Source of the DNA: Lepidostoma basale
Lineage: Eukaryota; Arthropoda; Insecta; Trichoptera; Lepidostomatidae
NCBI GenBank assembly: GCA_022606425.2
Contig: JAHDVF020000898.1
Span: 86,001 to 150,000 of the forward strand
Direction of reading: 5' to 3'
DNA: 64,000 nucleotides
Position numbers and translations under genes: made by a program. Below are positions 1 through 10,779 of this stretch, piece by piece (position 1 is the stretch's first letter; every line of letters begins with the position of its first letter). A model generated the notes under the pieces. The model searched no databases and was not told the DNA's origin. It saw only the letters and a list, made by a program, of their open reading frames with translations.

Positions 1-481
1 ACATTATATGTGCACGATAAAAGTGCTCAACTGCGGTCGGTACGAGTACCTACCGCCCGCATGCTCACTAGGGTAATAGCCACGAGTCTTTAAATTCCAT
101 TATTGGAACAGTTCTATAAACATTGTTGTAAATATACAGTCGATATTATAATAAATAAAATGTAGTCAAGAACAAGTCCAAGGTAAAATGTAGACCTCCC
201 TGAAATCTTATTGTTGGTATGAAGATTAGGTAGTCGAAGGGTGCGGTCACACCGGAGTGCCAGAGTTAAGTATGAGTCAACGTGAACACCCGGCGAACCA
301 ACGTATGGCGTACTATGGCACACTATGGCACAGTGCGTGCTCACAAGCCTCCGGTGTAGCCTTACCCGAAGCGAGGCACTGCCTCCTGAATGTATGTACG
401 TATTGTTGTTTTGAATACGAGTATAATACTGTACCCTTTTCACAATTTATTCACTCACTTCTATTATTTATACAATTTTAT
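1..481. other. Unassigned edge sequence
   Basis: No gene is recognised. The stretch at about 240-390 is less AT-rich than its surroundings. It contains ACACCGGAG near 250 and its reverse complement CTCCGGTGT near 350, so it may be a remnant of a small foldback element. The short reading frames here on both strands have no recognisable domain. Confidence 0.3.
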
Positions 482-660
482 ACGACCTTCGTGGCAGAGT
501 GGTAAGAGCTCTGACTTCCATACCGAAGGTCCCGGGTTCGATTCCCGGCGATGGCAGTGTGATTGTCACACTGTCTTTGGTCTGGTGTAGAATTCACGGT
601 ACAATAAATAGGTATGGCGATAGATTGGCTACCTATCACATGTCATGAGAATCATCAATA
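482..660 (+). repeat. tRNA-derived SINE, copy 1
   Basis: This is a short retroposon that would be transcribed by RNA polymerase III from an internal promoter. An A-box-like stretch lies in the region reading GTGGCAGAGTGGTAAGAGC near 491, and a B box, GGTTCGATTCC, lies at about 535. A non-tRNA body follows with a short inverted repeat (CAGTGTGATTGTCACACTG) and then TTTGGTCTGGTGTAGAATTC. The same head, body and tail recur on the minus strand at 36253-36487, 44205-44395 and 23130-23243, which shows it is a dispersed repeat and not a single tRNA gene. The copy ends in an A-rich stretch after 665. The parent tRNA is not certain. Confidence 0.85.
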
Positions 661-1500
661 TAATAGATTAAAAAAAAATTATAACGCAGTAATTGGGTTC
701 AAATGACAAGGAGAAAAAAAATGAAACAGTTGTGTATCTTTACTGTTTACACTATTCTTTGTTTTTGATTTCGTCTGATTTGTATAAGAATAAAAAAAGT
801 ATAGCTATGAGAGTTTAGTTGAATTAAAGGACCGTTGGTCAGATGTCAGGGGTTCTTCTGTTCTGAATGTTATAGTACCTACCATAGAGGAATGTACTTA
901 CGGAACGTAATTAGACGCCTGGGAGATGGCGCATTATCGTTGTTGAAATAAGATTCCTCGATTGACGTTAGGGGACAGACATTGAGTGCGAAAACGAAAG
1001 AAATGAGCACAGCCCGCAGCATCCCTGAAACAAACGAAGGACAGTTAGTTAATGCACACAAGCGCTGCCATTATTGGACACAGCGTGAATCTAATAATAA
1101 TAATTATAACGAGAATATTTTAAAATATTCAAACGATTTGGTTGAAATAGTGACTAGAGTTCACGTTAATTTCAAAGGAACTTTTATGATTTTTGTTTAT
1201 CAAAATATACATATTGCATTCCATGAGTTTATATAAATGTAAATTATGAGACCGAGTCATACAAACATTTCTATACATAGTCATACACGATAAGATATGT
1301 ATTATTATTATTATTTAATTTATTACTTTTTACCGGGATGACATTTAACATGCCTACTAAATATTCAACAAATGTTTGATGTTCCTCGTGTCCTAGGGCG
1401 GACTGAAGTGCACTAGTAATAATAATAATAATAAAAACACATTTATAGAGCGCCATTCCTGACATCACTTTTGCGCATTTTCTACATCTACACACTCATC
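661..1500. other. AT-rich spacer with no recognised gene
   Basis: No coding signal is convincing. The part at about 880-1080 is more balanced in composition and contains the 9-mer AGATGGCGC at 924-932, a CTCF-like core. Trinucleotide runs of ATT/AAT lie near 1300 and 1420. Confidence 0.4.
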
Positions 1501-1509
1501 GATTGTTCC

Positions 1510-1690
1510 CATTTTTGTAACAAGCACAGTAGTCTGTACACCTGGAGGTCACCTCAAGATGGAATAGCGCAGAGTGTTGTAAGAGATCAGATTGATTATA
1601 TCCTTGTAAACCATATATTCAGAAATGCTGTTAAACGAGTAACCAAGAGGATCGGTAGAAAATGGACTCATCTAAACTAGATTGTGCTAT
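1510..1690 (+). pseudogene. LINE endonuclease-domain fragment
   Basis: The plus-strand translation includes the stretch QIDYILVNHIFRNAVKRV. This matches the region of the apurinic-like endonuclease of non-LTR retrotransposons that lies just before the conserved SDH motif (pattern: R.QIDY.L....FR..V). The preceding residues (YTWRSPQDG) fit the usual T/Y-W-SP motif of the same domain. The fragment lacks the catalytic N-terminal part and breaks off before the SDH motif, so it is a decayed remnant. It is about 55 codons long and has no other part of the element next to it. Confidence 0.65.
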
Positions 1691-2194
1691 CGTAAGGAAT
1701 AATGTAACAAGAGAACTAAATAATAGGTCGCAAGAGTTGACGTGTGACGTTAATGTCCAGTAACAGTCCACACACAATGGAATAATCTTAAGACTGTACT
1801 CACGACATTCTTCCTGTTTTCATGTCTGCTTATCTTGTGCGTAAGTTTATTTTTCCTGATATTTACAAACTGTTCTCGATGTTATAAGCGATATATTTAT
1901 AACAAGTCAACAATTAACATAATATTTTATGTGTTGAGAATCACAGATCGATAGAATATAATCTTCATACAAACATTCTTTCAGATGGTTCTATTTTCCG
2001 TCTACACTTAACACATTCATGAATATATTATCGTTTTAAGGTTAGTCAAAATGGTAAAATAAAGTATTTTTTGGTTTACGGTCAATCTGAGAGTCAAAAT
2101 ATATCTAGTCGCTAAACTGTTGTCACCTTTGTTCATATGACTTAGATTTTAAATAAACATAAAAAAAAACAATTCCAACCTATCTCGATACAGC
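1690..2194. other. Spacer, nothing recognised
   Basis: AT-rich sequence with no long reading frame and no repeat that I could match elsewhere in the window. Confidence 0.4.
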
Positions 2195-2310
2195 GCCAGC
2201 GCATTCAATCAGGGTAATTGCAATTCCCGATTTGCAATTATTCTGGTTTGGAACCACCTCTCCTGCAGGTGGCCGCACCTGACACAAATCATTTTTGATT
2301 GCATCCACAA
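2195..2310. promoter_or_regulatory. Candidate enhancer-like block with E-box palindrome
   Basis: A small block of balanced composition contains TAATTGCAATT and TTGCAATTATT, which are homeodomain-type cores, followed by CAGGTG (2266-2271) and CACCTG (2276-2281). Together these form the palindrome CAGGTGGCCGCACCTG, two E-boxes in inverted orientation. No coding potential is seen. A regulatory role is inference only. Confidence 0.3.
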
Positions 2311-3520
2311 TATTTATAATAGTATTCACTAGAATATCGCAAGGACATTGTCATATTGCACAATACAAATATTCTGGGGTCGCTTAGCGCCAGGACTTCT
2401 CATATTTCTGCAGAATTTGCATCGCATTTTCAAGTAAAATAGGAATATACAGGTACAAAAGAAACATACCATTCACGCTACAAAATAATTTATTATCTTT
2501 TTGTAAACAAAAAATCAAAATAACCTTTATCTTACAATGTTGAAATAATTCATTCCAATCATCATGATAATAGCGTAAAACGTGCATGGAATGAGAATAA
2601 AACTATCATCTTATCCACCAAACTTGAAACCCCTGACATTCAGTCTGGATCGCTGACAATTATAACATTACTTACTTACTTACCCGTAACCCCGTGTCGA
2701 TTACGAGTATAAGAATGTCACTATTCATCGCTCCGAACTTGAACTCCGAACACAAGTAGCGGCCTGCCGTTTGGGGTAGGTTTAACTGTGTGCACCTATG
2801 TATACAATAATAGTTTATACTGCACTCGTAGCCGCACTGACGTATTTTCTATGTGGGAGGAACTAATGGCGTGCCTAGGGTCCACAAAAAGTCCAACCGA
2901 TTAATTTTTTTTGTGTTAAAATGTAAGTAGAGAGTCAAGTGAAAATATGATGCAAAAGTATCGGCATACTTTGCTGCAGTTGGTTTACAAGGTTTGCGGT
3001 AGGCATGTTATGACTGGACAGTTTTAATTAACACATATCAATAATTATACACTTTCGGTGTCATCGAGAAAACACATTCTTAATATTGAACTAAATAAGG
3101 AGCTTGGTGCATTGATATCGTGAATGTGGTGCTTCTATAAAAACTGTTTAATTTTTTAACTTAAATACCGCTTGGCAAAACAGACGACCTATCTTTCTGA
3201 CGTCTTCATAATAAAAGTTGTTGAATGATTGAGATTGGCAAATCAATCTTGTCCGCAAGTGTGAATTCGTTTTAGTGCTGAAAATGCAAGCATCGCTGAA
3301 GCACCTATGCCTGGTAAAGTGCTAACTTATGAATCTCTGAAAGTTAAATAAATCTATAAACTCACAAATCTGTATATAATATTATATGTGATTGTATTAT
3401 AGAAAAGAGTACACGTACATATATAATGGGCCTCGGAAAACGTTTGTGACGTTTTTTTTTAGTAAGATTCAATTGGTTTTCTTTTAGTGTGTAAATGAGC
3501 TAATTACTTCATTATTATCG
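2311..3520. other. AT-rich spacer
   Basis: No coding signal. The octamer TACGAGTA occurs at 2702-2709. The poly-T stretches near 3455 and 3520 flank the mariner remnant that follows. Confidence 0.4.
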
Positions 3521-3530
3521 ATTTTTTTTT

Positions 3531-3770
3531 GCCATTTTTCGGGTAGAGCCGTGATGCAATCGGTGAAGAACTTCTGTGGTTTCTGGATGAAAAACTGAAT
3601 CAAGTGGTTTTCACAGACTTCTTTTGAAAGTAGTTTAATTCAAATGAGAGAGTTATGCAGAGATCGGAACAAGTGATAGATAGAGGGTGCTATGTCTGGA
3701 CTATACGGTGGATGCATTAACTTCCAAACCAAGCTCCAGTAACAAGCCTGTGTTGTTGATGAAAAGTAAT
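3531..3770 (-). pseudogene. Mariner-type transposase C-terminal remnant
   Basis: On the minus strand the translation reads HPPYSPDIAP, then YHLFRSLHNSL, a stop, and later QKPQKFFTDCITALPEKW. This order is characteristic of the C-terminal end of mariner transposases: the PPYSPDLAP motif containing or next to the third catalytic Asp, then the YHLF/DFFLF segment, then a terminal ..LP.RW motif. One in-frame stop interrupts it. The N-terminal helix-turn-helix region and the first two catalytic residues are absent. No terminal repeats were matched. It is a different, older copy than the one at 28.4-29.2 kb. Confidence 0.7.
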
Positions 3771-3779
3771 CTTTTGGAA

Positions 3780-5890
3780 AAAATAAATTTTATTTCTCGT
3801 TAAAGAATAAAACCTCAGCAGCAAGAGATTTCCAGGAAGGGTGCCGAGAAATAGCTGGACATCATCATCCCAAGACAGCTCACCGTCATAAACAGGTCAT
3901 ACGAACTAAACTAAGAAGAAGTTAAGTTTGTAATTAAACTGAAAAAAAAAACTGTAACTTATTCGGAATATCTCTGTATATAAAAATATCTGAATATATC
4001 GAAATATTTTGGAATATCTCTCATTAATCTTAAGTTTCTTTGTTAGATAATAGCTTTTGCGAAATAAATCTTTACCTCTGTTAATCTGTGTCTGCTTCTC
4101 GGTTAGATTTAATTTTGCACATCGTCTAGTTCTCATTAAATTAAAAAAGAAGTTCATTTCATAAAAAATCACCATTATTGGAATTCCATAGAGTGAAAGT
4201 TCTGAATTGATAATAATAGGATAATGTTTATGCCAAATATTTATCTACACAGAATATTATATAATTGTCTGAAGTTACCCAACTCATTTTATTATATACT
4301 CATTTACACTGTCACTATTTACATACAGGAAGAAATAGAATTAATAAGAATATATTGTAGCTGTAACAAGACATTAATAATAATTATTATTGCTAACACC
4401 GAAACCCGAAATACAGCAGTAAAAAATATTCACGGATGTAAATATTATAAAATGGATGGAACAAGTTTAATGTTTTTTGGGTTCATTAATGTTTCAAGAC
4501 TTAATCGTATACACGATTATAAGTTATAATGTATACCATAAACATTACTGTTTTTCATTTAAAATTATTGATAAAGTTTTCCTTGAAGCCTTGTTTCAGA
4601 TATACCTACTGACTCTAATCTTTTCGCGTTTAACACTGGATTAGCAAACGGATTTCAGTATGTTCAAAACTTTATCCCCGTGAGTTGTGTGTGTCCCACC
4701 TCCTTCACCCCTGTCCATTCTGTTCTTCAACACCTAATAACTTGGTTGAGGTTAGTGCTTCAGAAACGGCTCTCTTTTTACGAGTTTTTCTATTCTTAAA
4801 AACCTCGTTCAATGTGCAATTGTAATCAGAGTTGTAATATTTAATATAAGAGTAATTTATGACATTATTATAATAAATAAATATTTAAATATATCTTTCA
4901 CAATTTTCGCTCCTTTCTTTTGTTTTTCAACATCTAATAATTAATTTGAGGTTAGTGCATCACAAACAGACCAGCTTCGAAGATATAGGAATATTATAAC
5001 CCATTTCTCTAGACTAATCAGGGGATATTTTGAGAACTCGGCCGTGCTGGAGGATGTTGGTGTTTTGTTCCTTATATTTAGATATCTCTATATCTTTAGA
5101 TATCATATACTGTTTTACAGAAGGAGAAAAACAACCTGCTTTTGGTAACACCGGTGAGAAGAGCAATCAGTCTACTGAACACGATCTCCTCGGAAATCTG
5201 CGTTTTTTATATTAAATTTTTAATAGTAAACACGATTGTTTAGTGGTTTAAATTGGATTTAATTTAGGTATATAAATTATATAAAAAGTGCCAAATTTGT
5301 TTCACGTGGTGAGGGCATTCTCAAAGCAAAGAGTGTTGTTTGTGATATATTTTGATTAAAAAAATAATTTGATTGATAAGTTCATTAATTGAATTCATGA
5401 TTGATGTGTTATGAAAAAAAAGGTAAGAAAGAACAGGGAAAAAGCATATATAATAAATCGTAAAGGAACTATGATTTTGGATTATTAATTGAGGAAAAAC
5501 GATTTAATGAGATGATTACAAGATGATTGAGATGGTACGATTTAACGAGACATCTATTATTCCTGGCTAGAAAATTGATCTAATTTCGTTTTTGGTTCAA
5601 GTTCACTCAGTTCATCACGAGATGTCGGTAATATAAATTTATCGAATACTCCTTACTTAGTTTCCTTGTACTGGCTAAATGTGACAAATTGTGTGACAGG
5701 GTGGACATATTGTTTACAATCTTTAGGTATAGTCATGCCCAACAAGATAGCGGAAAATCTATTCTTAAGAGAGAGAGGGGGCAGTGTAATATAAAGTCGT
5801 AAGTTAACACTGTAAGCCAAAATAATCATTTACAAATATTAGGTTAACATACTCGTAGATTGTCATATTCGTTTGATATTTTGCCTTGTG
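3780..5890. other. AT-rich spacer
   Basis: Two kilobases without a gene-like feature. The reading frames at 3906-4175 (minus) and 4224-4529 (plus) are rich in Ile, Lys, Asn and Tyr, as expected from random AT-rich sequence. Confidence 0.4.
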
Positions 5891-5904
5891 TCATTAAGGG
5901 CGCA

Positions 5905-6190
5905 CTTTGTCAGAAGGAAGTCAAGTGAGGCATAAAAATCACCCCTTTCTACCTACCTATGGTAGCTCCGTTTTTTCATTAAGAGCTGCAATTGGTCAAC
6001 ATTCTCGGCCTGGAGGGAAGCAGACAGAGGCAAACGAAGGATTTATGGCTGGGAGGCGGGGGGCGGGAGGAGGGAGATGTATCCCAGAGGGGTCGATATG
6101 TATCAGGTGCCCAGCCCAGTATATTCTTCCTACTTCCTTGAGATTGATCATCATATTTCAAACCACCCTGTCCTTAAACGATTTCGCTTT
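5905..6190. other. GC-richer island, possible conserved non-coding block
   Basis: This segment is distinctly GC-richer than its surroundings, with a G-rich run at about 6050-6075. It contains TTTATGG-type and TTAAG-type cores. Open frames exist on both strands (5907-6200 plus, 5979-6161 minus), but neither has a recognisable domain, so a coding role is not supported. Confidence 0.3.
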
Positions 6191-6291
6191 CATTTTTTGA
6201 AGTAGCGTTTTTTATTAAACTCATTGTCGACCAAGGCGGTCATTTGTCTACCATAATCTATCGGAGTTTACTACAACATTTATATTAGCAG

Positions 6292-6345
6292 CTCACTGCC
6301 ATCTTCTGGTCAGAAGACGGCAGCGAACTGTCGAAACTCACTGTG
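6292..6345 (+). ncRNA. Hammerhead-like hairpin
   Basis: The core reads CAGAAGA (6311-6317) against the hammerhead consensus CUGANGA. It is followed by a stem GGCAG / CTGTC (6319-6323 and 6328-6332) closed by the tetraloop CGAA, then GAAAC (6333-6337). Immediately upstream, CTGCCATCTTCTG (6297-6309) is the inverse of CAGAAGACGGCAG (6311-6323) with one change, so the motif also sits in a small palindrome. The uracil expected at the second core position is an A here, so activity is doubtful. The layout matches the other hammerhead-like foldback elements of this window. Confidence 0.4.
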
Positions 6346-6359
6346 ATTATATCGTATAA

Positions 6360-6980
6360 TAATGGTACACTGGTTTTGTATACCGTGAGTACATTTGTGA
6401 GCAGCGAATAACCCTTTCTTGGATTACATACCTGCACACGATTTTAATGACGACATAAAAGTAAGTACGTAAACTTATCTTAAAAGTTGACAATATTTCA
6501 TATGTTCATTGCAGCGACGTTATCAATATGTGAGTTATTAATGTCCATTTTAACAAGATTTTTATAAAAAAAACCTCTGCTTACACTAGTGAACGGAGGG
6601 TATTACTCGTACGAGCAATACTCAACATTCAGTCGTTTCAACCATGCTTTTGCTGGAAATCTTGTTTCAATGTCTTGAAAATTTTGAACTTGTTAATTAA
6701 AGGGTTGGTCAGGAACATAAATCGCCCAACTAATTCACGGGAGTAGCATATGAGGAGAAGTATCAGCTTTTGAGGATTATATATATTCCGTAGGACAATT
6801 TCTGACTTATTTAAAGTTTCCTCTATTCAACACGGAAACCTAATAAGTAACAGAGGAAAAGCTAAGCCCTCTCCACCTTTCTCCAACAACGGCGCTGGAT
6901 GCCAATTAGTTATTGACTATCATGATTTCCTCTTTTTCGAAAATCATTATCTTAAACTTCTTTATTAAAATTATTTTGTT
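6360..6980. other. Spacer, nothing recognised
   Basis: No coding signal. TACTCGTA occurs at 6604-6611, overlapping an inverted copy (ACTCGTACGAG). Confidence 0.4.
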
Positions 6981-6984
6981 CTAC

Positions 6985-7155
6985 CTTTCAAATTTGGATT
7001 AATTTGACAATGTCACGTTTTCTTAGGCCTAACTCGACTCGTATTCACATCGTCGACTTCTACAGCCGCACGCTGAACCTAAACATTTGATTAATTTGGT
7101 CATGACATGTTTTCTTCGGCCTTTCTCGACTCAGCAATCCACTCACATTCTAGAA
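6985..7155 (-). repeat. Two short LINE A fragments
   Basis: Two adjacent stretches (about 6990-7035 and 7085-7155) resemble the same part of LINE A, namely the plus-strand sequence GATTAATTTGGTCATGCCATG followed by the TTTTCCTCGG and CTCGACTC motifs seen at 41571-41615. On the minus strand this encodes the GRPRKTWHDQIN region near the C terminus. The two are in the same orientation and separated by about 50 bp, so either the fragment was duplicated or two insertions landed here. Confidence 0.5.
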
Positions 7156-7162
7156 AGCAGAC

Positions 7163-7215
7163 TTTTATGTGTATTAATTATTTAATATGGAGTTTACATC
7201 ATTGTTCAAGAAACA
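7163..7215 (+). repeat. Terminal segment of foldback family 1
   Basis: The segment reads ATTAATTATTTAATATGGAG and then TTCAAGAAACAT, which matches the end of the foldback elements at 21710-21765 and 60990-61045. No hammerhead-like core is next to it, so this is a terminal fragment only. Confidence 0.5.
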
Positions 7216-7290
7216 TTATGTATCTACATAGCTGGCTACACATTTCTCCCATCTCTCCGTCAATTTGTGGATGCTCTTTTCATCAGAAGT
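7208..7290 (-). pseudogene. Mariner transposase C-terminal scrap
   Basis: The minus-strand translation reads about KSIHKLTERWEKCVASYVDT. This fits the extreme C-terminal part of mariner transposases (I.KL..RW.KC....G.Y). It is only about 25 codons long, with no flanking transposase sequence or terminal repeats, so it is a relic. The assignment rests on a short motif. Confidence 0.45.
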
Positions 7291-7299
7291 GAAACACAG

Positions 7300-7837
7300 T
7301 CCCAAACAGTCGCTGCTTAGCAACTGCGTGTCCTATCGGTACTATATAATAAGCAGTAATGCGACGGTTTTTGCCAACTAAACGCCTCACTAGTACGCTG
7401 TATTCGATAGTGTATTATCATAAAGAAAAATCACTTTGTGATATTCCTCACCTCTTTTGATATTCTGGTCGTTGGTCGATCTCGCTGATTTGTTTGGAGT
7501 TACCCATGATCTTTTACTCTTATTTCCATTTAAGATCGCCACGAGTTAGATGGAGAAATGGTTGTTTTGTACCTGGCGAGCAGCAATTCGCAAGTGGTTT
7601 TTCTGTTGTCTTTCATTCAGTTCACATAGAACCCATTTTCCCAGTTTATGAATTTTATTCCTCACGATTTGTTTATGAATCTGGGCGTTATCTTTATCTT
7701 ACTTCAAGACGTTACTAAATATGACAATATTCTTCTTCGCCTTTTTCTCTCCGTGGAATACATTGTGGATATAATTACATATTTATTTGAATTGTTTTGA
7801 TTTCTGTTTTGTTTGTTTGCGCCTTAATTATCCTGTG
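7300..7837. other. Spacer, nothing recognised
   Basis: A plus-strand frame covers 7494-7718, but I recognise no domain in it on either strand. Confidence 0.35.
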
Positions 7838-8100
7838 TTGGTGGGGTGGTCAGGTGGAGCAATTCAACAAAAACAAGCAGAACTAGACTCGGCCGGCCGC
7901 GGAGGTGTTTACTCCGAAATGCAGCGGATCTGCCGTTTCTGTTAATTTCCAATTCCACAAAAGGATTACGCAGCGCGCCCAGCCGGAAACAATTGATTCT
8001 GCTTTTAGTAGCCGTAATCCCGTGGATGTGCGCAGCAGCACGTTCATCCCAGGAGCGGTAGAATACGACTGTATTTGGAATGCGATCATATCTGATCTTA
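7838..8100. other. GC-rich island open in several frames
   Basis: The block is GC-rich, with a CCGGCCGCGG core near 7892, and is open in two plus-strand frames (7846-8061 and 7905-8225) and one minus-strand frame (7883-8089). None shows a recognisable domain. Overlapping open frames on both strands are what a GC-rich island in AT-rich DNA gives by chance. A conserved non-coding block or a decayed exon are both possible. Confidence 0.3.
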
Positions 8101-8424
8101 AATTTGATTTCGCAACCTCTTTAACATTTGGTTTACCTGTATTTCGTTCCGGTGTTTTTATTTTTAGATGCCCGTATCGATATGAAAACCACTCTATCTC
8201 TTATTTTTCCTTCGTAATTACTTAAAATTTGTGTTCTTTTTTTAAAATAATGCAGCAAAGGGTCTTGTTTTCTCAACACAGGGCATTTCACCCGAGACTG
8301 CCTGAGACACGGGTACCTAATAGACCTGTAATGAAATGGGCCAAAATTAATAATAATAATGTCTCAACAGCTGTTTTTGTCAACAATTTTGATGCATAAC
8401 TCCATATTTAATATTTGCCATACA

Positions 8425-8995
8425 AAACGTCCGTTTTCTCCGCAGGAGAGAATGGACCGCCACCCTACACTATCCTGGCTCACCTCTCTGGATTCCCTCA
8501 CATTCATACAGCAAGTCTTACACGCACGTTGATACATCCGAATTCTAACATGGCCGACGTTTAAAATTGGTCATGCCTTGTTTTTCTCGACTCCGTACTC
8601 CATTCGCCTTAACGTATATTTTCTAAAACCATTCTTTATACATCTATGTTTTCATATGTTCAAACCAACGCTTGATCATTTAATAATTTTGTTTATAATA
8701 CTTTCTTCCGTTCTATATTCCTTCCTGATATCAGTATTTGAAATTCTGGCAAACATCGTTCTTACGCACATACGTCTCATCTTTCTTCCGGCAATTCTAT
8801 GCTTCGATTCCATATATGGAACTAGAACTCCATTCTAAATGACCATTTTCTTTTACATTGATATATATTGTTGACTACTTTTAAAGGTCCATTCATTTAA
8901 TCACCTTCACCAACACTACTTGATATAATGTCACTGTCTATTCGGCCATCCGTTGTGAACACGCTACCTACAAGGAGAAAGGCATCGAATTTTCA
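8425..8995 (-). pseudogene. LINE A 3' fragment with internal deletion
   Basis: On the minus strand this is the C-terminal part of the LINE A reverse-transcriptase protein. Reading the plus strand, it runs colinearly with 41440-42040: CAGGAGAGAATGGACCGCCA (near 8442), GGTCATGCC, CATATGTTCAAACCAAC, the CTTCCTGATATCAG stretch, and GTCACTGTCTATTCGGCCATCCG near 8930. About 50 bp present at 41815-41865 is missing, and stops and frameshifts are frequent. It is an old copy truncated at its 5' end. Confidence 0.75.
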
Positions 8996-8999
8996 TCAT

Positions 9000-9610
9000 T
9001 CTTTACCGATCTATTGGGAAGTAGGTACTCGTAATTTAGGATGTGTATTTATAAATAATTTTATTGAAGAACAGGCCATAGGCAATGTCCACCATGAAAT
9101 TAGCATTAGAAAACGAATGATATTTTGTTTGATTATACCTGTAAAATAAGAAGTTCCCTTCAAGAGGGTAAACCGGGGCTCGACTGCGGCTGTTGTCAAG
9201 ATTTTAAAATGAAAAATTGAAATTCGAATATTAGAACGAGATTGCCTTAAAAGGAAAGTCCTGCGAAACGGTCCAATATTCTAGAACGAGGAAGCCACTG
9301 ACCTAATGGGGAATGAAATGGCAAAGGGAATCATGGTTATGAGACCCTCTCGTCCCTGCAAAGGGCATATTTTATTATAGGGATGAAGTCTCGTGATAGG
9401 AAAATACTCCACCGAATAGAAATCTCAATTTTCGTATGGTTATTTTAGCATCAAATTTCCCCGCTGTTTCGCAACCAAGGCTAGATAAATGCAAACATCC
9501 CAAATATCTCGCGCGTTGAGTTGACCGCAAATAATTCGTTTGATTTTTATGTAATAAAACGCATTTTTATGAAGAAGGAAAAAAATATATGAATTGATAA
9601 ACAGACAGAT
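9000..9610. other. Spacer, nothing recognised
   Basis: No coding signal. TACTCGTA occurs at 9026-9033 and again at 9649-9656 just beyond. Confidence 0.4.
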
Positions 9611-9618
9611 ATTATACC

Positions 9619-9641
9619 TGGAGCTGGCGAAACCGGTCGGA
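9619..9641 (+). repeat. Half motif of foldback family 2
   Basis: GAGCTGGCGAAACCGGTCGG matches the right half of the centre of the family 2 elements (CTGGCGAAACCGGTCGCTG at about 49953). It includes the GAAAC and the palindromic ACCGGT, but the rest of the element is missing. Confidence 0.4.
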
Positions 9642-9675
9642 ACTTTAATACTCGTAGATGAAAAAGTGAAGTCAA

Positions 9676-10135
9676 ACACATTTATCGATTCTTGAACAAT
9701 GATGTTAAACTCTATATTTAATTAGCTAATACGAATGGAATCATCTATATTATATGAAAGTTCTATTATAGGGAATAGTTGATGGGAATAACACATTTAT
9801 CGATTCTTGAACAATGATGTTAAACTCTATATTTAATTAGCTAATACGAATGGAATCATCTATATTATATGAAAGTTCTATTATAGGGAATAGTTGATGG
9901 GAATAACACATTTATCGATTCTTGAACAATGATGTTAAACTCTATATTTAATTAGCTAATACGAATGGAATCATCTATATTATATGAAAGTTCTATTATA
10001 GGGAATAGTTGATGGGAATAACACATTTATCGATTCTTGAACAATGATGTTAAACTCTATATTTAATTAGCTAATACGAATGGAATCATCTATATTATAT
10101 GAAAGTTCTATTATAGGGAATAGTTGATGGGAATA
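9676..10135 (+). repeat. Tandem array, four identical 115-bp units
   Basis: The units start at 9676, 9791, 9906 and 10021, a period of exactly 115 bp, and I see no differences between them. Each unit runs from ACACATTTATCG to GGGAATA. The unit contains TTCTTGAACAATG and an arm sequence that matches the end of foldback family 1 (compare 19482-19560), so the array is an amplified arm of that element. Perfect identity implies recent amplification or an assembly effect. Confidence 0.95.
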
Positions 10136-10285
10136 GCATGTTCCGCCATTCGCAAATATCTATAACCATAATGATGCATTTGATAATGTCTGAGAAAGAC
10201 GAAACATGTCATTCCCATAATATATAGTAGAAATTGTGAAAAATAGACCTTTTCATTCGAATTAATTATGGAGTAAAACCAATTA
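10136..10285 (+). mobile_element. Foldback family 1, remainder with hammerhead-like core
   Basis: This follows directly on the 115-bp array. It contains TTTGATAATGTC (from 10180) and then GACGAAACATGTC (to 10210). The predicted stem is GTC / GAC around the loop TGAGAAA, followed by GAAAC and ATGTC. Copies at 60880-60912 and 19581-19612 instead have GCC with GGC or GGT, which is compensatory. The left half is a decayed inverted copy near 10135-10165. The arm after the core (TTCATTCGAATTAATTATGG) is the inverse of the arm used in the array. Confidence 0.6.
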
Positions 10286-10329
10286 TGTCTTAAATTATAA
10301 TTATTTTTATTCTCACTTATTATCACTTG

Positions 10330-10770
10330 GCGCCAGGCATTTGGATGGTAGGCATCTTCCCGCTATATCTTACTATAATTGGGTCACGTGGGACCATCGC
10401 CTTTTTTATTTTTCTTCTTTTAAAACAATAATCACATTCTAAATAAAGTGCATAAAAAAATAATCGTAAGAACAGTTTAATCCAGTTATGGCGGTGGGTA
10501 CATTTATTTGTAGGGAGTGACACATTACTAATTGTAATGCATTATCAAATATGCGAGGCGAGGTGCAAAAACTAAATATGCAGAATACTAGTAGTATTTA
10601 CACCACTAGGGCATGCCGTTAGGGAGCTTAATTCTGAGGAAATAAAAAAGGTTCCGTTACGTTAAACTAATCCAAAGTGTTTGTGTAAAACCGCAAAGAG
10701 CAGCAAATTTATTTAAATATATCAAAAGCACTACAGCATTGGATTTTCTAATGTACTAAATATATAAGAT
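10330..10770. other. Spacer, nothing recognised
   Basis: AT-rich with no coding signal. Confidence 0.4.
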
Positions 10771-10779
10771 TGATATTAA

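Noticed and set aside
482..560. A tRNA gene
   Set aside because: The A and B boxes look good, but the sequence recurs with the same non-tRNA body at 36253, 44205 and 23130. It is a SINE, and no proper acceptor stem can be formed.
7846..8225. Host exon in GC-rich island
   Set aside because: Open in three frames on two strands, with no domain and no clear splice signals; kept only as an island.
9676..10135. CRISPR-like or satellite array
   Set aside because: There are no unique spacers, the units are 115 bp and adjacent, and they equal an arm of a foldback element. Four copies are too few to call a satellite.
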